NCBI RefSeq assembly: GCF_031195445.1
Contig: NZ_CP133481.1
Span: 1-56,789 of the forward strand
Direction of reading: 5' to 3'
DNA from: Acuticoccus sp. MNP-M23
Lineage (GTDB): Bacteria; Pseudomonadota; Alphaproteobacteria; Rhizobiales; Amorphaceae
DNA length: 56,789 nucleotides
The first letter of the stretch is position 1. Every line of letters begins with the position of its first letter. The translations under genes and the position numbers were made by a program. The notes below the pieces were generated by a model, which did not search any database, had not been told where the DNA came from, and was given only the letters and a program-made list of their open reading frames with translations. This document shows positions 15,340 through 24,092 of the stretch, piece after piece.

Positions 15340-17695
15340 TCTTGAAAGAGGTCATGGCCGCAAGGCCGTCGAACCGGAGGGCTTCTCCGGCGAACACCCG
15401 CTGGCGAAGCATCTGCCGTACATCGTCCCGGTGGGCGATGACGTGGTGATGCTGCGCGACGGCGACGTGATGGCCTCTTTCATGGTCACGGGCATCGAGG
15501 CGCTGACGGCCGAGTTTGCGGCCGTCAGCGACATGGCCGACGCCATGGGCGGCGTCGTCGCCCAGGCGAACACCGACGTGGCGTTCTACCTGCACCGCGT
15601 CTCCAACCCCGCCGACACCGCCATGCCGCCCGTCGAAGGCGACGGCTTCGCGGCGGCTGTGGATCGCGCGTGGCAATCCGATGTGAGCCGGATCGGCCTG
15701 CGCTCCCGGCGCGTCATGGTGACGGTCACGGTGCGTCCCAAGGCGCTGCCCGGGCTGTGGAACAAGGTCACGGGCGGGTCGAAAAACGATCTCATGGAAA
15801 TGCGCCGTCGGCGCATCACGCGGCTGAACGAGGTGATCGGGCACATGATGGGTGCCCTTTCCGCTGCCAAGCCTCGGCGGCTGACCGTCTCGGGCGGCGA
15901 ATGGCTCGGGATGCTGCAAGCCTGCGTCTGCGGCGTCTATCGCCCGCTGTCGCCGGGCCATGAGTTTCGCCCGCTGGCGGACCTCATGGCCTGCTCGCGC
16001 GTAGACTTCCGGGGCGACACGTTCGTGGTCTTCGGCAACGACGCGGACGAAACGCGCTTCGGCGCGATCTTCACCTACAAGAAATATCCGACCGACACGC
16101 ACGCGGGCTTCTTCGACGGCCTCGACCTGCCGCACGATACCGTCGTCACGCACTCCTTCACCCCCATTGAGCAATTCGAGGCGCTGACCCGCGTCCAGAA
16201 AACCGGGCGGCAGATGCGGGCGGCGGATGACGCCGCGCGCTCGCTCGAGGCCCAGCTTGTCGATGCTGCGGACGATCTGGCGTCGGGCCGGATCAGCTTC
16301 GGGCTGCATCAAGCGACGATCGCCACGTTCGCCCGGTCGGAAATCGAGCTGGACGAGATTGCCTCGCGCATTCGCAGCGCGGGCCAGCGCACTGGCGGCG
16401 TCCTGGTGCGCGAGGACATTGGCGCGCGGAGCGCCTACTTCGCCCAGCACCCCGGAAATTACGCCTACCGGGCCCGCGCAAGCATGATCTCGTCGGCGAA
16501 CTTCTCCGACTTCGCCGCACTCCACGCGAACGGCGAAGGCTTGGAGCCGGGCCGCGAACCGTGGGGCGCGCCCATCACGACGTTTCGGACGCTCGGCCAT
16601 GAACCCTATCGGTTCAGCTTCCATCTGCCCGGCGCGCCGGGTGAGCGCACCGTGGGTCACTCGCTGATCGTCGGGCGCACCGGCTCGGGCAAGACGGCGG
16701 CAATCGCCTTCCTCATGGCGCAAGCGCAGCGCATCGAACCGCGCCCGCGCATCATTGCCTTCGACAAGGATCGCGGCCTTGAAATTGCGCTCCGCGCGCT
16801 TGGCGCCAGCTACTCCGCTGTGCGGATGGGCGAGCAAACCGGCTTCAACCCGTTTCGGGCTGAGGCTGACGTGCGCGGCACGGCATGGCTGACCGACTGG
16901 CTCGGCGCGCTCCTGTCGCAGCAGGGCGGCGCGCTCTTCCCGATGCAGGCTGAGGCGCTGGCGCAGATGACGGCCAGCAACGCCGAGTCCGATCCGGTGT
17001 TGCAGACCGTCTCGCATTTCCGGTCGCAGCTTCGCGGCGTCGATGATGACGGCGATCTCTACACGCGCATGGCGCAATGGGACACGGACGGTCAATTCGC
17101 TTGGCTGTTCGGCGGCACCGACGACGATCCGCTGCACTTCGACAACGACGTGACCGGCTTCGATCTGACCGAAGTGCTCGACATTCGGGCCGTGCGGACG
17201 GCGTGGCTGAGCTACGTGTTCCGGCGGATCGAACGCACGATTGAGGACGGCAGGCCGACGCTCGTCGTGCTCGATGAAGCGTGGAAGCTCCTGGACGACG
17301 AGTATTTTCAGACCCGGTTGAAAGACTGGATGCTGACGATGCGAAAGAAAAACGTCGCCGTCGTCATGCTGACGCAGCGCGTTTCGCACATCGCCGAAAG
17401 TCGCGCGGGCAGCTCGATCATCGAAAGCATCGCAACGTCTGTCCTGTTCCCGAACTCGCGGAACACGGCGGAAGAACTCGCGCCGCTCGGCCTGACCGAT
17501 GGCGAGGTGGTGTTCCTCACGTCGTCGGGCTCGGGCAACCGCTACGCCTCGATCCGGTCGGGCGATAGCAGCGTCTTCGTAGACATGGACCTCTCCCCAC
17601 TCGGCTCTCTCCTGAAAGCCCTGGTCGATGGTCCGGGCACAGAGAAATCGCCGTCCGGTTGGCGCGGCAATCCCGAGTTTTGGAAGGAGCTTTGA
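15332..17695 (+). CDS. virB4: VirB4-like secretion ATPase
   Basis: 787 aa from GTG 15332. Walker A is GRTGSGKT near residue 449, Walker B is TLVVLDEAWKLLDDE near residue 645, and MLTQRVSHIAES follows. Length is normal for VirB4. It energises pilus assembly and substrate transfer from the cytoplasmic face. Confidence 0.95.
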   Translation: MLNLERGHGRKAVEPEGFSGEHPLAKHLPYIVPVGDDVVMLRDGDVMASFMVTGIEALTAEFAAVSDMADAMGGVVAQANTDVAFYLHRVSNPADTAMPPVEGDGFAAAVDRAWQSDVSRIGLRSRRVMVTVTVRPKALPGLWNKVTGGSKNDLMEMRRRRITRLNEVIGHMMGALSAAKPRRLTVSGGEWLGMLQACVCGVYRPLSPGHEFRPLADLMACSRVDFRGDTFVVFGNDADETRFGAIFTYKKYPTDTHAGFFDGLDLPHDTVVTHSFTPIEQFEALTRVQKTGRQMRAADDAARSLEAQLVDAADDLASGRISFGLHQATIATFARSEIELDEIASRIRSAGQRTGGVLVREDIGARSAYFAQHPGNYAYRARASMISSANFSDFAALHANGEGLEPGREPWGAPITTFRTLGHEPYRFSFHLPGAPGERTVGHSLIVGRTGSGKTAAIAFLMAQAQRIEPRPRIIAFDKDRGLEIALRALGASYSAVRMGEQTGFNPFRAEADVRGTAWLTDWLGALLSQQGGALFPMQAEALAQMTASNAESDPVLQTVSHFRSQLRGVDDDGDLYTRMAQWDTDGQFAWLFGGTDDDPLHFDNDVTGFDLTEVLDIRAVRTAWLSYVFRRIERTIEDGRPTLVVLDEAWKLLDDEYFQTRLKDWMLTMRKKNVAVVMLTQRVSHIAESRAGSSIIESIATSVLFPNSRNTAEELAPLGLTDGEVVFLTSSGSGNRYASIRSGDSSVFVDMDLSPLGSLLKALVDGPGTEKSPSGWRGNPEFWKEL

Positions 17696-17696
17696 C

Positions 17697-17834
17697 ATGA
17701 CAATCAAGATTTTGGCGGTGCTGGCGTTGGCCGCGATGACTTCGGGTTGCGCCAGTTACACCGCCGAAAAGTGGCCCTGCGAGAGAACGTCTTGCCAGTG
17801 GTCTCCGATCAACCAAGGGAGTGTTGTACAATGA
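17697..17834 (+). CDS. Small lipoprotein between virB4 and virB5 (VirB7-like candidate)
   Basis: 45 aa. Hydrophobic leader ending LAAMTSGC gives a lipobox with lipid-attached Cys18; the mature part has two more Cys (WPCERTSCQW). Site AAGGAG is upstream and the stop overlaps virB5 (ATGA). No other VirB7 candidate exists in the operon, so it may anchor VirB9, or it may be an entry-exclusion lipoprotein; position between virB4 and virB5 is not usual for VirB7. Confidence 0.65.
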   Translation: MTIKILAVLALAAMTSGCASYTAEKWPCERTSCQWSPINQGSVVQ

Positions 17835-18553
17835 AACGGATGATCCGAACCCTGACGGTCTCGGCCGTCGTCGCCGTCGCGGGCGGGACCGGCGCCTATG
17901 CGCAGGGCGTCCCCGTCATCGACGGGACGGCCATCGCGCAATTCCTTCAGCAGCTCGATCAGATGAAGCAGGATTACGAGAACCAGCTTCAGCAGCTCAC
18001 CAGCCTGCAAAGCCAGCTTGAAAGCATGACCGGCGACAAGGGGATTGGCTCGATCCTCAACACGTCAGCGGACAAGACCGCCCGCGAAGCGGCCGATAGC
18101 CTGACCTCGATCATGGACAGCGCCATTTCGGGTGGCGGGCTTTCGGGTGGAAACACCTCCGTCATCAGTGGCCGGATCTCGGAACTGAAAGAGACATTCA
18201 GCCTCGACAACCTGCCCGCCTTCCTCGGTTCCGATCAGCCGCAGGACCGGGCGCTTGCGACGCAAGCCGGGTCCGGCATGGCGGCGGTCGCGACCGCCGA
18301 AGACACCTATCAGCGCGCCAATGCGTCGATGGATCGGGTCAACGGCATGATCGAGGACATCGACAGCAACGCCGATCTCAAGGCGAGCGTCGATTACAAC
18401 ACGCGGATGCTGGCCGAAGTCGCGGTGCTCCTGAACGAGAACCTGCGTGTGCAAGCCGCCGTGGCGAACACGGTCGGCACCGACGCGATTGCAGCGGCCC
18501 GTGACCGCGCCGCATCCCGAAAATTCATGACCGGAGCCGGAAGCAGTGAGTGA
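17831..18553 (+). CDS. virB5: VirB5-like minor pilus protein
   Basis: 240 aa from ATG 17831. Signal peptide cleaved near AYAQG, then long helices (AIAQFLQQLDQMKQDYENQL, then QQLTSLQSQLESMTGDKGIG) and a final helical segment around NENLRVQAAVANTV, as in VirB5/TraC. It sits at the pilus tip and helps recipient contact. Confidence 0.88.
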   Translation: MKRMIRTLTVSAVVAVAGGTGAYAQGVPVIDGTAIAQFLQQLDQMKQDYENQLQQLTSLQSQLESMTGDKGIGSILNTSADKTAREAADSLTSIMDSAISGGGLSGGNTSVISGRISELKETFSLDNLPAFLGSDQPQDRALATQAGSGMAAVATAEDTYQRANASMDRVNGMIEDIDSNADLKASVDYNTRMLAEVAVLLNENLRVQAAVANTVGTDAIAAARDRAASRKFMTGAGSSE

Positions 18554-18557
18554 CACC

Positions 18558-19001
18558 ATGACCATGAAAACCAAGCGCCTCGCCCTCCCCTTCGCTGCGC
18601 TGGTCGCGCTAACCGCCTTCGCCGGGACCGCCTCGGCGGCGGAACCGGCGAACTTCGGCTGCGGCTATGAGGGCAGCGAAGACAAAAGCGAACTCGACGC
18701 ACGCGCGTCGAACTACAGCCTCCGGCAAATCCTTGAGGAATACCGGTTTCGGTGGGACGCGGCCTACGCCCGCGCTCAATGCAAAGCCTTCTCGGAAGGC
18801 AAGCCCTACCAGATCAGTTGCCTTCGAGGACGCCGCGATTGGGATGCCATCGCGGCGATGGTCCCGAATGAGCTTTGGGGCATGTCGAGGCAGGATGCGA
18901 AGCCATTCCTCAACAAACTCAAAGCCGAAGATGACGGATACAGCGCCGCGATGACGTATTGCCGAGAACTCGGCGCAATCCCGAAAAAATGGAACCGCTA
19001 A
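18558..19001 (+). CDS. Exported protein between virB5 and virB6, unknown
   Basis: 147 aa. Signal peptide ending GTASAAEP, then a mature domain with four Cys and conserved-looking WDAAYARAQCKAFSEGKPYQ and MTYCRELGAIPKKW. A GTG at 18546 overlapping virB5 is an alternative start. In related T4SS operons the entry-exclusion gene sits between virB5 and virB6, so this is a positional candidate. I do not recognise the sequence. Confidence 0.7.
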   Translation: MTMKTKRLALPFAALVALTAFAGTASAAEPANFGCGYEGSEDKSELDARASNYSLRQILEEYRFRWDAAYARAQCKAFSEGKPYQISCLRGRRDWDAIAAMVPNELWGMSRQDAKPFLNKLKAEDDGYSAAMTYCRELGAIPKKWNR

Positions 19002-19032
19002 CGCGGCAACTTTGACATAGAGGACAAGGCCG

Positions 19033-20208
19033 ATGGCAACATTCATCGCAGACACATTGGACAAAGTTGACACCGCGATTGCGGGATATGCCGAAACCGT
19101 CTTTGGCAATTTCAGCGGCGCGGTTTCTACGACGCTTCAAGCAATGGGTGTTGTCGGCCTCGCCTTCATCGCGCTTAATTCGCTGGTCCAGTGGGTGCCG
19201 ATCCGGGTCACGGAATACACCCGCTGGATGGTTCGCTACATCGTCATCATGATGATCGCGACGAGTTGGGCCCAGTTTCAGCCGATCTACAATATCGTCA
19301 CGAACACGCCCGGCGATCTCGGGGCGGCGCTGTTGAGTGCATCAGGTCCATCGGACCTGAACACGGCGCTCGATGAAATGATAACCGGCCTGTTCGACTT
19401 CTCGGAACGCGCCAACGACGAAAGCGGGTTCCTGTCGATCAGCCTCACGGCGGTGATTGTCTGGATCGTCGGTGCGCTGATGGCGTGCGTTGCGATCATC
19501 GTGAGCTGCATCGCGAAGGTCGGCCTCGCGATGGCGATCAGCCTCGCGCCGATCTTCATCCCGACGCTGATGTTCAAGGCGAGCGGCAATCTCTTCGAGT
19601 CCTGGGTGCGCTTCACGCTCGGCTTCGCGCTGATTCCCCTCGTCCTCGCCGGGGTCATGGGGGCCATCGTCGGCATCGGGCAAAGCATGATCGTCGAAGC
19701 CGCCGATGCGTATGAGCTGTCCGACGCTGCCGGGTTCCTGATCGTCGGCGCGGCGGCGATCTTCCTCATGATCCAAGTGCCGACGCTGGTGAACGGCCTC
19801 GCCGGAACGTTCGTCGCCACGGCGAACGGCGTGGCGATAGCTCGCGGCGGCGCGGGCGCGGCACAGGGCGGCATGAAAAGCATGACGCAGATGGCAACGC
19901 CGCGCATTGCGCAGCTTGGCTCTGCCGTGGGCGCGGCGAACGCCGCAGGCGGCGGCGTCGGCACGCGGGTTGGCGTGGCCATGCAGGACGCCAAGCAGAC
20001 CTCGGCCGCGATGCGCGAAAACCGGGAAAAGATCGGCCAGCGCAACATGGAGCGCGGGCAGCGAACGTCCTTCGGCGAGCGCAACGAGGCGGGCCGGGCC
20101 GCGATGGTCCAACAGGTCCGCGAGAACAAGAACGCTCGCGCGGGTGGCGATTCTCAAGCCGCCGCGATCAAGAGCGCCATGAGCAACGCCGCGAAAAAGC
20201 GGCCCTGA
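19033..20208 (+). CDS. virB6: VirB6-like polytopic channel protein
   Basis: 391 aa. About six transmembrane helices between residues 35 and 260 (e.g. LTAVIVWIVGALMACVAIIV and LGFALIPLVLAGVMGAIVGI), with the TrbL/VirB6 core KVGLAMAISLAPIFIPTLMF. A long Ala/Gly/Gln/Arg-rich cytoplasmic tail follows. It forms part of the inner-membrane channel. Confidence 0.9.
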   Translation: MATFIADTLDKVDTAIAGYAETVFGNFSGAVSTTLQAMGVVGLAFIALNSLVQWVPIRVTEYTRWMVRYIVIMMIATSWAQFQPIYNIVTNTPGDLGAALLSASGPSDLNTALDEMITGLFDFSERANDESGFLSISLTAVIVWIVGALMACVAIIVSCIAKVGLAMAISLAPIFIPTLMFKASGNLFESWVRFTLGFALIPLVLAGVMGAIVGIGQSMIVEAADAYELSDAAGFLIVGAAAIFLMIQVPTLVNGLAGTFVATANGVAIARGGAGAAQGGMKSMTQMATPRIAQLGSAVGAANAAGGGVGTRVGVAMQDAKQTSAAMRENREKIGQRNMERGQRTSFGERNEAGRAAMVQQVRENKNARAGGDSQAAAIKSAMSNAAKKRP

Positions 20209-20276
20209 CCCCACCACACTGAAACGACGGGAGTTTGGACGCGTCCAAGCCGCGTAAGAGAAGGAATCTGTCTGGA

Positions 20277-20954
20277 ATGGCAAAAAAGACCCCCAATGAA
20301 ATCGCGGCTGGGTTCGAGGACGAGGTGTTTTTCGGCCTGCGCCGTCAACGCAATGTCCTGGGCTTCTTGGCGGCGGGCAGCATCGCGGTCGCGCTGACTT
20401 CGGTTGCTGCGCTCTGCATCGCCCTGCCGATGAAAGAGGTTCGCCCCTACGTCGTCATGGTGGATCGCTCGACCGGCGAAAGCGAGCAGATCGTCACCAC
20501 GCGGCCCGGCAATCTGTCGGAGCAAGAGGCCGTCCGCGAAGCCGAAATCGTGCGCTACGTGACGGATCGCGAGACCTACGACGTGGCCGACAACGCGGCC
20601 CGCATTCCGATGGTCGCGGGCACGTCGGTCGGACAGGCCAGCACGTCGCTGCGCGCGCTCTGGAACTCGGCGGCGGAGAACTACCCGCCCAACGTCTACG
20701 GCGCGACGACGCTGATCACGGTCAAGATCAGCTCCATCACCATTCTGGACGACAAGACAGCGCAAGTGCGCTTCACGCGCCGTCTCGAACGGCCCGGCGA
20801 CAAGGCCGTGGAGCGCAATTTCGTCGCCACGGTCGGCTTTGAGTTTCGGCCCCGCGTCGAACGCAATCTCGAACAAGTCTGGAAAAACCCGCTCGGGTTC
20901 ACGGTCACGAATTACCGCGTGGACGCCGAAACCCTGCGCAATCGGGGGAACTGA
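20277..20954 (+). CDS. virB8: VirB8-like inner-membrane assembly protein
   Basis: 225 aa from ATG 20277; a TTG at 20235 in frame is the alternative. One N-terminal helix (VLGFLAAGSIAVALTSVAAL) is followed by a periplasmic NTF2-like domain ending NPLGFTVTNYRVDAETL, typical of VirB8/TrbF. It nucleates the T4SS bridge with VirB9 and VirB10. Confidence 0.92.
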   Translation: MAKKTPNEIAAGFEDEVFFGLRRQRNVLGFLAAGSIAVALTSVAALCIALPMKEVRPYVVMVDRSTGESEQIVTTRPGNLSEQEAVREAEIVRYVTDRETYDVADNAARIPMVAGTSVGQASTSLRALWNSAAENYPPNVYGATTLITVKISSITILDDKTAQVRFTRRLERPGDKAVERNFVATVGFEFRPRVERNLEQVWKNPLGFTVTNYRVDAETLRNRGN

Positions 20955-20956
20955 TA

Positions 20957-21718
20957 ATGCAACGCAAAATGATACTCGGTGCGCTTGCACTCATCGCCTC
21001 GATGACGGCCGCGCAAGCGGAGGTGAAGCCCCGCCCCTTTCCCGAAGACCCGCGCATTCGCCACTACAGCTACAGCGAACATCAGGTCTACCGGCTCGAT
21101 GTGTATATGAAATTCATCACGGCGGTGCAGTTTGCGCCGGGTGAAAACGTCGAGTCGGTGCAGGTCGGCGATAGCGCCTCGTGGCAGATCGTCCGCCTCG
21201 CCCGAGGCGATGTGCTGTCGGTGAAACCGCTGATCGAAAACGCCTTCACCAACATGACGGTCTACACGGATCGCCGCGTCTACACGTTCGAGCTGCGCGC
21301 CAAGCGTGGCCGCGTGGGCGACCCGAACCTGAGCTATCGGATCAGCTTCCGCTATCCGGCGGAAGAGGCCGAACAGCAGCGCGTGCGCCAGGCGCGCGCG
21401 GCGCTGCCGAAAGACCTCAACTATTTCGCCGCTGGCTCGCCCGGCCTCATGCCAATGCAGGTCTATGACGACGGCCAGAAAACCTATTTCCGGTTCCCGG
21501 CGAACGCGCCTCGCCCCGCCGTCTTCGCGGCTGACGCGAACGGGCGCGAAAGCATCGTCAACACGTCGCAGACTTCGGACGGCTTCATTGTCGGGCGCGT
21601 CTCGGCGCGGTGGACACTGCGCCTCGGCGACGAAAATCTTTCAATCGCGCATGGGTCCGTCGCCCATGGCCGGAGCACGGCATCGACCCGGCTCGTTCAG
21701 ACTCGGGGAGATCGGTAA
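20957..21718 (+). CDS. virB9: VirB9-like outer-membrane-core protein
   Basis: 253 aa. Signal peptide to AAQAE, N-terminal HYSYSEHQVYRLDVYMKFIT domain, YTFELRAKRGR, and the C-terminal VirB7-binding domain (TSQTSDGFIVGRVSARWTLR). The TAATG junction shares one base with virB10. Confidence 0.93.
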   Translation: MQRKMILGALALIASMTAAQAEVKPRPFPEDPRIRHYSYSEHQVYRLDVYMKFITAVQFAPGENVESVQVGDSASWQIVRLARGDVLSVKPLIENAFTNMTVYTDRRVYTFELRAKRGRVGDPNLSYRISFRYPAEEAEQQRVRQARAALPKDLNYFAAGSPGLMPMQVYDDGQKTYFRFPANAPRPAVFAADANGRESIVNTSQTSDGFIVGRVSARWTLRLGDENLSIAHGSVAHGRSTASTRLVQTRGDR

Positions 21719-23028
21719 TGACCGACGACAACACGCAAGACCGCGACAACCTCGTTGACGAGCGCCGCAAGGCGCTCGCGGGCAACGAGAAAAGCAAAGA
21801 GTCCAAGGTGCTGTTCGGCATCCTCGGGGGCGTGGCGTTCATCGCCATCGCCGCCCTGGTCCTTGCCCCCGATCAGGTGCGCTCGCTGTTCGGCGGCGCG
21901 TCCACCAGCGAGACGATGCAGGAAACGTCCACCATGGACGGCGGCATTTCGACGGAAATGACGGTGCCCGAAAGCGTCGATACCACGATGGTTGATGTGG
22001 ACACGCCGATGCGGCCGGAACCCTCCGCCCCCGCTGCCGACGATAGCGAGTATCGGAGCCAGATCGCGGAGCTTGAGCGGAAGCTGCAAGAAATGCAGGA
22101 GCAAAGCGGGTCGCAGGTCGATCAGATTCGCAGTCTGCTGGAAGAGCAGAAAGAGGCGATGCGCGACCAGTTCGAGCGCGAGCGTCAGGCGGAAAAAGAG
22201 CGGCATGAGCGCGAGCTTCAAGCCGCTCGGGACGCGGCCAACGCCCGCGACGAGGACGAGGCGGCGGCGCGTGCGCGGCTCGAAGAAGAGCGCGCGAAGC
22301 GCGAAGCGATCGCGCATGAGCAAGTCGTCTCCGACGCGCTGGTGCTCGACGCTGGCGGCAAGGCGGCGGGTGCGTCGTCCTCCACGGTGAAGGGCGGCGA
22401 CCGCAAGCTGTCGTCCAATGAGCAGTTCATGGCGTCGGCCTCGACCCAAAGCTATGACACCGTGCGCGCGACGTTGATCGCCAATCCGGGCCGCACCATC
22501 GTGCAAGGCTCGTCGCTTGAGGCGGTCCTTGAAACCGCCGTCTCGACGGAGCTGCCCGGCATCATCCGCGCCGTCGTCTCCCATGACGTCTACTCCTACG
22601 ACGGCGAAAACGTCCTGTTGCCGCGCGGCTCGCGGCTGATCGGCTCCTACAATTCCGACGTGTCGATTGCGCAGAACCGGGCGCAAATCGCGTGGAACCG
22701 GGCGGTGACACCGAAGGGCGTCAGCGTCGAAATCGGCGGCTATGGCGCGGATCAGCTCGGCATGTCGGGACAGGCTGGCAAGGTCGATACGCGCTTCCGC
22801 GAACGGTTCGGCACCGCCGCGCTGATCTCCCTGATTACCCTCGGCCCGCAATTCATCATCAAGGAAGGCACCGACGAGAACACGCAGGACGCGGCGGAGG
22901 ATCTGACCGACGATCTGGAAAACTCGACGCAAAGCGTCGTGGGCGAATATCTCTCGCTGCCGCCGGTGATCTACATCGGGCAGGGCACGAAAATCTCGGT
23001 GATCGTCAACCGCGATCTGGTGTTCTGA
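21718..23028 (+). CDS. virB10: VirB10-like scaffold protein
   Basis: 436 aa from ATG 21718. N-terminal cytoplasmic tail, one membrane helix (LFGILGGVAFIAIAALVLAP), a coiled-coil linker (about residues 110-215), and the TrbI domain (GTIVQG-like RTIVQGSSLEAVLETAVSTE, then DVYSYDGENVLLPRGSRLIG, and SVIVNRDLVF at the end). It spans both membranes as energy sensor. The stop shares a base with virB11. Confidence 0.95.
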   Translation: MTDDNTQDRDNLVDERRKALAGNEKSKESKVLFGILGGVAFIAIAALVLAPDQVRSLFGGASTSETMQETSTMDGGISTEMTVPESVDTTMVDVDTPMRPEPSAPAADDSEYRSQIAELERKLQEMQEQSGSQVDQIRSLLEEQKEAMRDQFERERQAEKERHERELQAARDAANARDEDEAAARARLEEERAKREAIAHEQVVSDALVLDAGGKAAGASSSTVKGGDRKLSSNEQFMASASTQSYDTVRATLIANPGRTIVQGSSLEAVLETAVSTELPGIIRAVVSHDVYSYDGENVLLPRGSRLIGSYNSDVSIAQNRAQIAWNRAVTPKGVSVEIGGYGADQLGMSGQAGKVDTRFRERFGTAALISLITLGPQFIIKEGTDENTQDAAEDLTDDLENSTQSVVGEYLSLPPVIYIGQGTKISVIVNRDLVF

Positions 23029-24014
23029 TGACGACGCCAGCCAGCCACGCCGAACAAGGGCTGTTGCCGCTGCGCGACCTGTTGACCTCCGATGAGGTCA
23101 ACGAGGTTGTGGTGAACCCTGACGGGCGCATTTGGGTGGAGTATGCGTCCCAGTCTCACATGACCCAGTGGCCGGGAGAAATCCCGGCCGCTCGGGTGAA
23201 AACGCTCGGCTCGGTCCTGGCCGGTGAAGCCAAGAACCAGCTCGGGCCGCAACACCCCATCGTGTCGGGCCGGATTCAGGTGTTCGGCCAGTCGATGCGG
23301 GTGCAGATCATCGTCCCGCCCGCCATCGAGGACGGCGTGTCGCTGTCGATCCGAAAGTACATCTCGCGGGTGCTGCCGGTCGAAGAAATCGGCTTCGTCG
23401 CGGGGCACCAGATCGACGTTGAAGGCGAGCGGCAAAAGAACCTGGCCGCGCTCGCCGTGCTGGCGGAAAATGGCGAACTGCAAACCCTCCTGCAGAAAGC
23501 CATGGATGACCGGCTCAACATTCTGGTCTCGGGCGGCACGTCGTCGGGAAAAACGACGCTCGCCCGCGCCATGCTCTCGCTAAGCGATCACCGCGAACGC
23601 ATGGTCACGATTGAGGACGCGCCGGAGCTCCACTTGCCGCACCCGAACGCCGTGCCGCTGATCGCGGATCGGCGCGGCGTCTCGGAACGCTCCCCTGCCC
23701 GGCTGCTCGAAAGCTCGCTGCGGATGCGCCCGGATCGGCTGATCCTGGGCGAGATTCGCGGCGAGGAAGCGTTCAACTTTCTTGAGGCGATCAACACCGG
23801 GCATCCGGGGTCGATCAGCACGATTCACGCGGACAGTCCGGCGCTGGCGCTCGAACGGCTCGCCATGATGGTGATGCGGGCGGGGATGAACCAGACGCGG
23901 CGCGATGTGATAGAGTACGCGCGGCAGACCGTGGATCTCATCATTCAGGTCGGCCGTCGCAACGGAAAACGCGGCGTCCTCGAAATCTACCGCCCGGCGG
24001 CACACGCCGACTGA
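23028..24014 (+). CDS. virB11: VirB11-like traffic ATPase
   Basis: 328 aa. N-terminal domain VNEVVVNPDGRIWVEY, Walker A SGGTSSGKTTLARA, Asp box VTIEDAPELHL, Walker B RPDRLILGEIRGEEAFNFL, and the His box STIHADSP. It is a hexameric ATPase that works with VirB4 and VirD4. Last gene of the operon, followed by a strong terminator. Confidence 0.95.
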   Translation: MTTPASHAEQGLLPLRDLLTSDEVNEVVVNPDGRIWVEYASQSHMTQWPGEIPAARVKTLGSVLAGEAKNQLGPQHPIVSGRIQVFGQSMRVQIIVPPAIEDGVSLSIRKYISRVLPVEEIGFVAGHQIDVEGERQKNLAALAVLAENGELQTLLQKAMDDRLNILVSGGTSSGKTTLARAMLSLSDHRERMVTIEDAPELHLPHPNAVPLIADRRGVSERSPARLLESSLRMRPDRLILGEIRGEEAFNFLEAINTGHPGSISTIHADSPALALERLAMMVMRAGMNQTRRDVIEYARQTVDLIIQVGRRNGKRGVLEIYRPAAHAD

Positions 24015-24038
24015 GCGGGCGCGATCCTCTCGACATGG

Positions 24039-24071
24039 AAAAGGCCCCCTGCCGAATGCAGGGGGCCTTCG
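24039..24071. terminator. Bidirectional terminator between virB11 and virD4
   Basis: AAGGCCCCCTGC, a 5-nt loop CGAAT, then GCAGGGGGCCTT: a perfect 12-bp stem, with A and T tracts at the sides. It lies between two converging transcripts (virB11 and virD4) and can end both. Confidence 0.88.
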
Positions 24072-24092
24072 TCGTTTCGCTGGCTGGTTCGA

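Noticed and set aside
15323-17707. 794-codon open frame opposite virB4
   Set aside because: It is the antisense of a clear VirB4 ATPase, rich in Arg/His/Ala, with no family features; long antisense frames are common in GC-rich genes.
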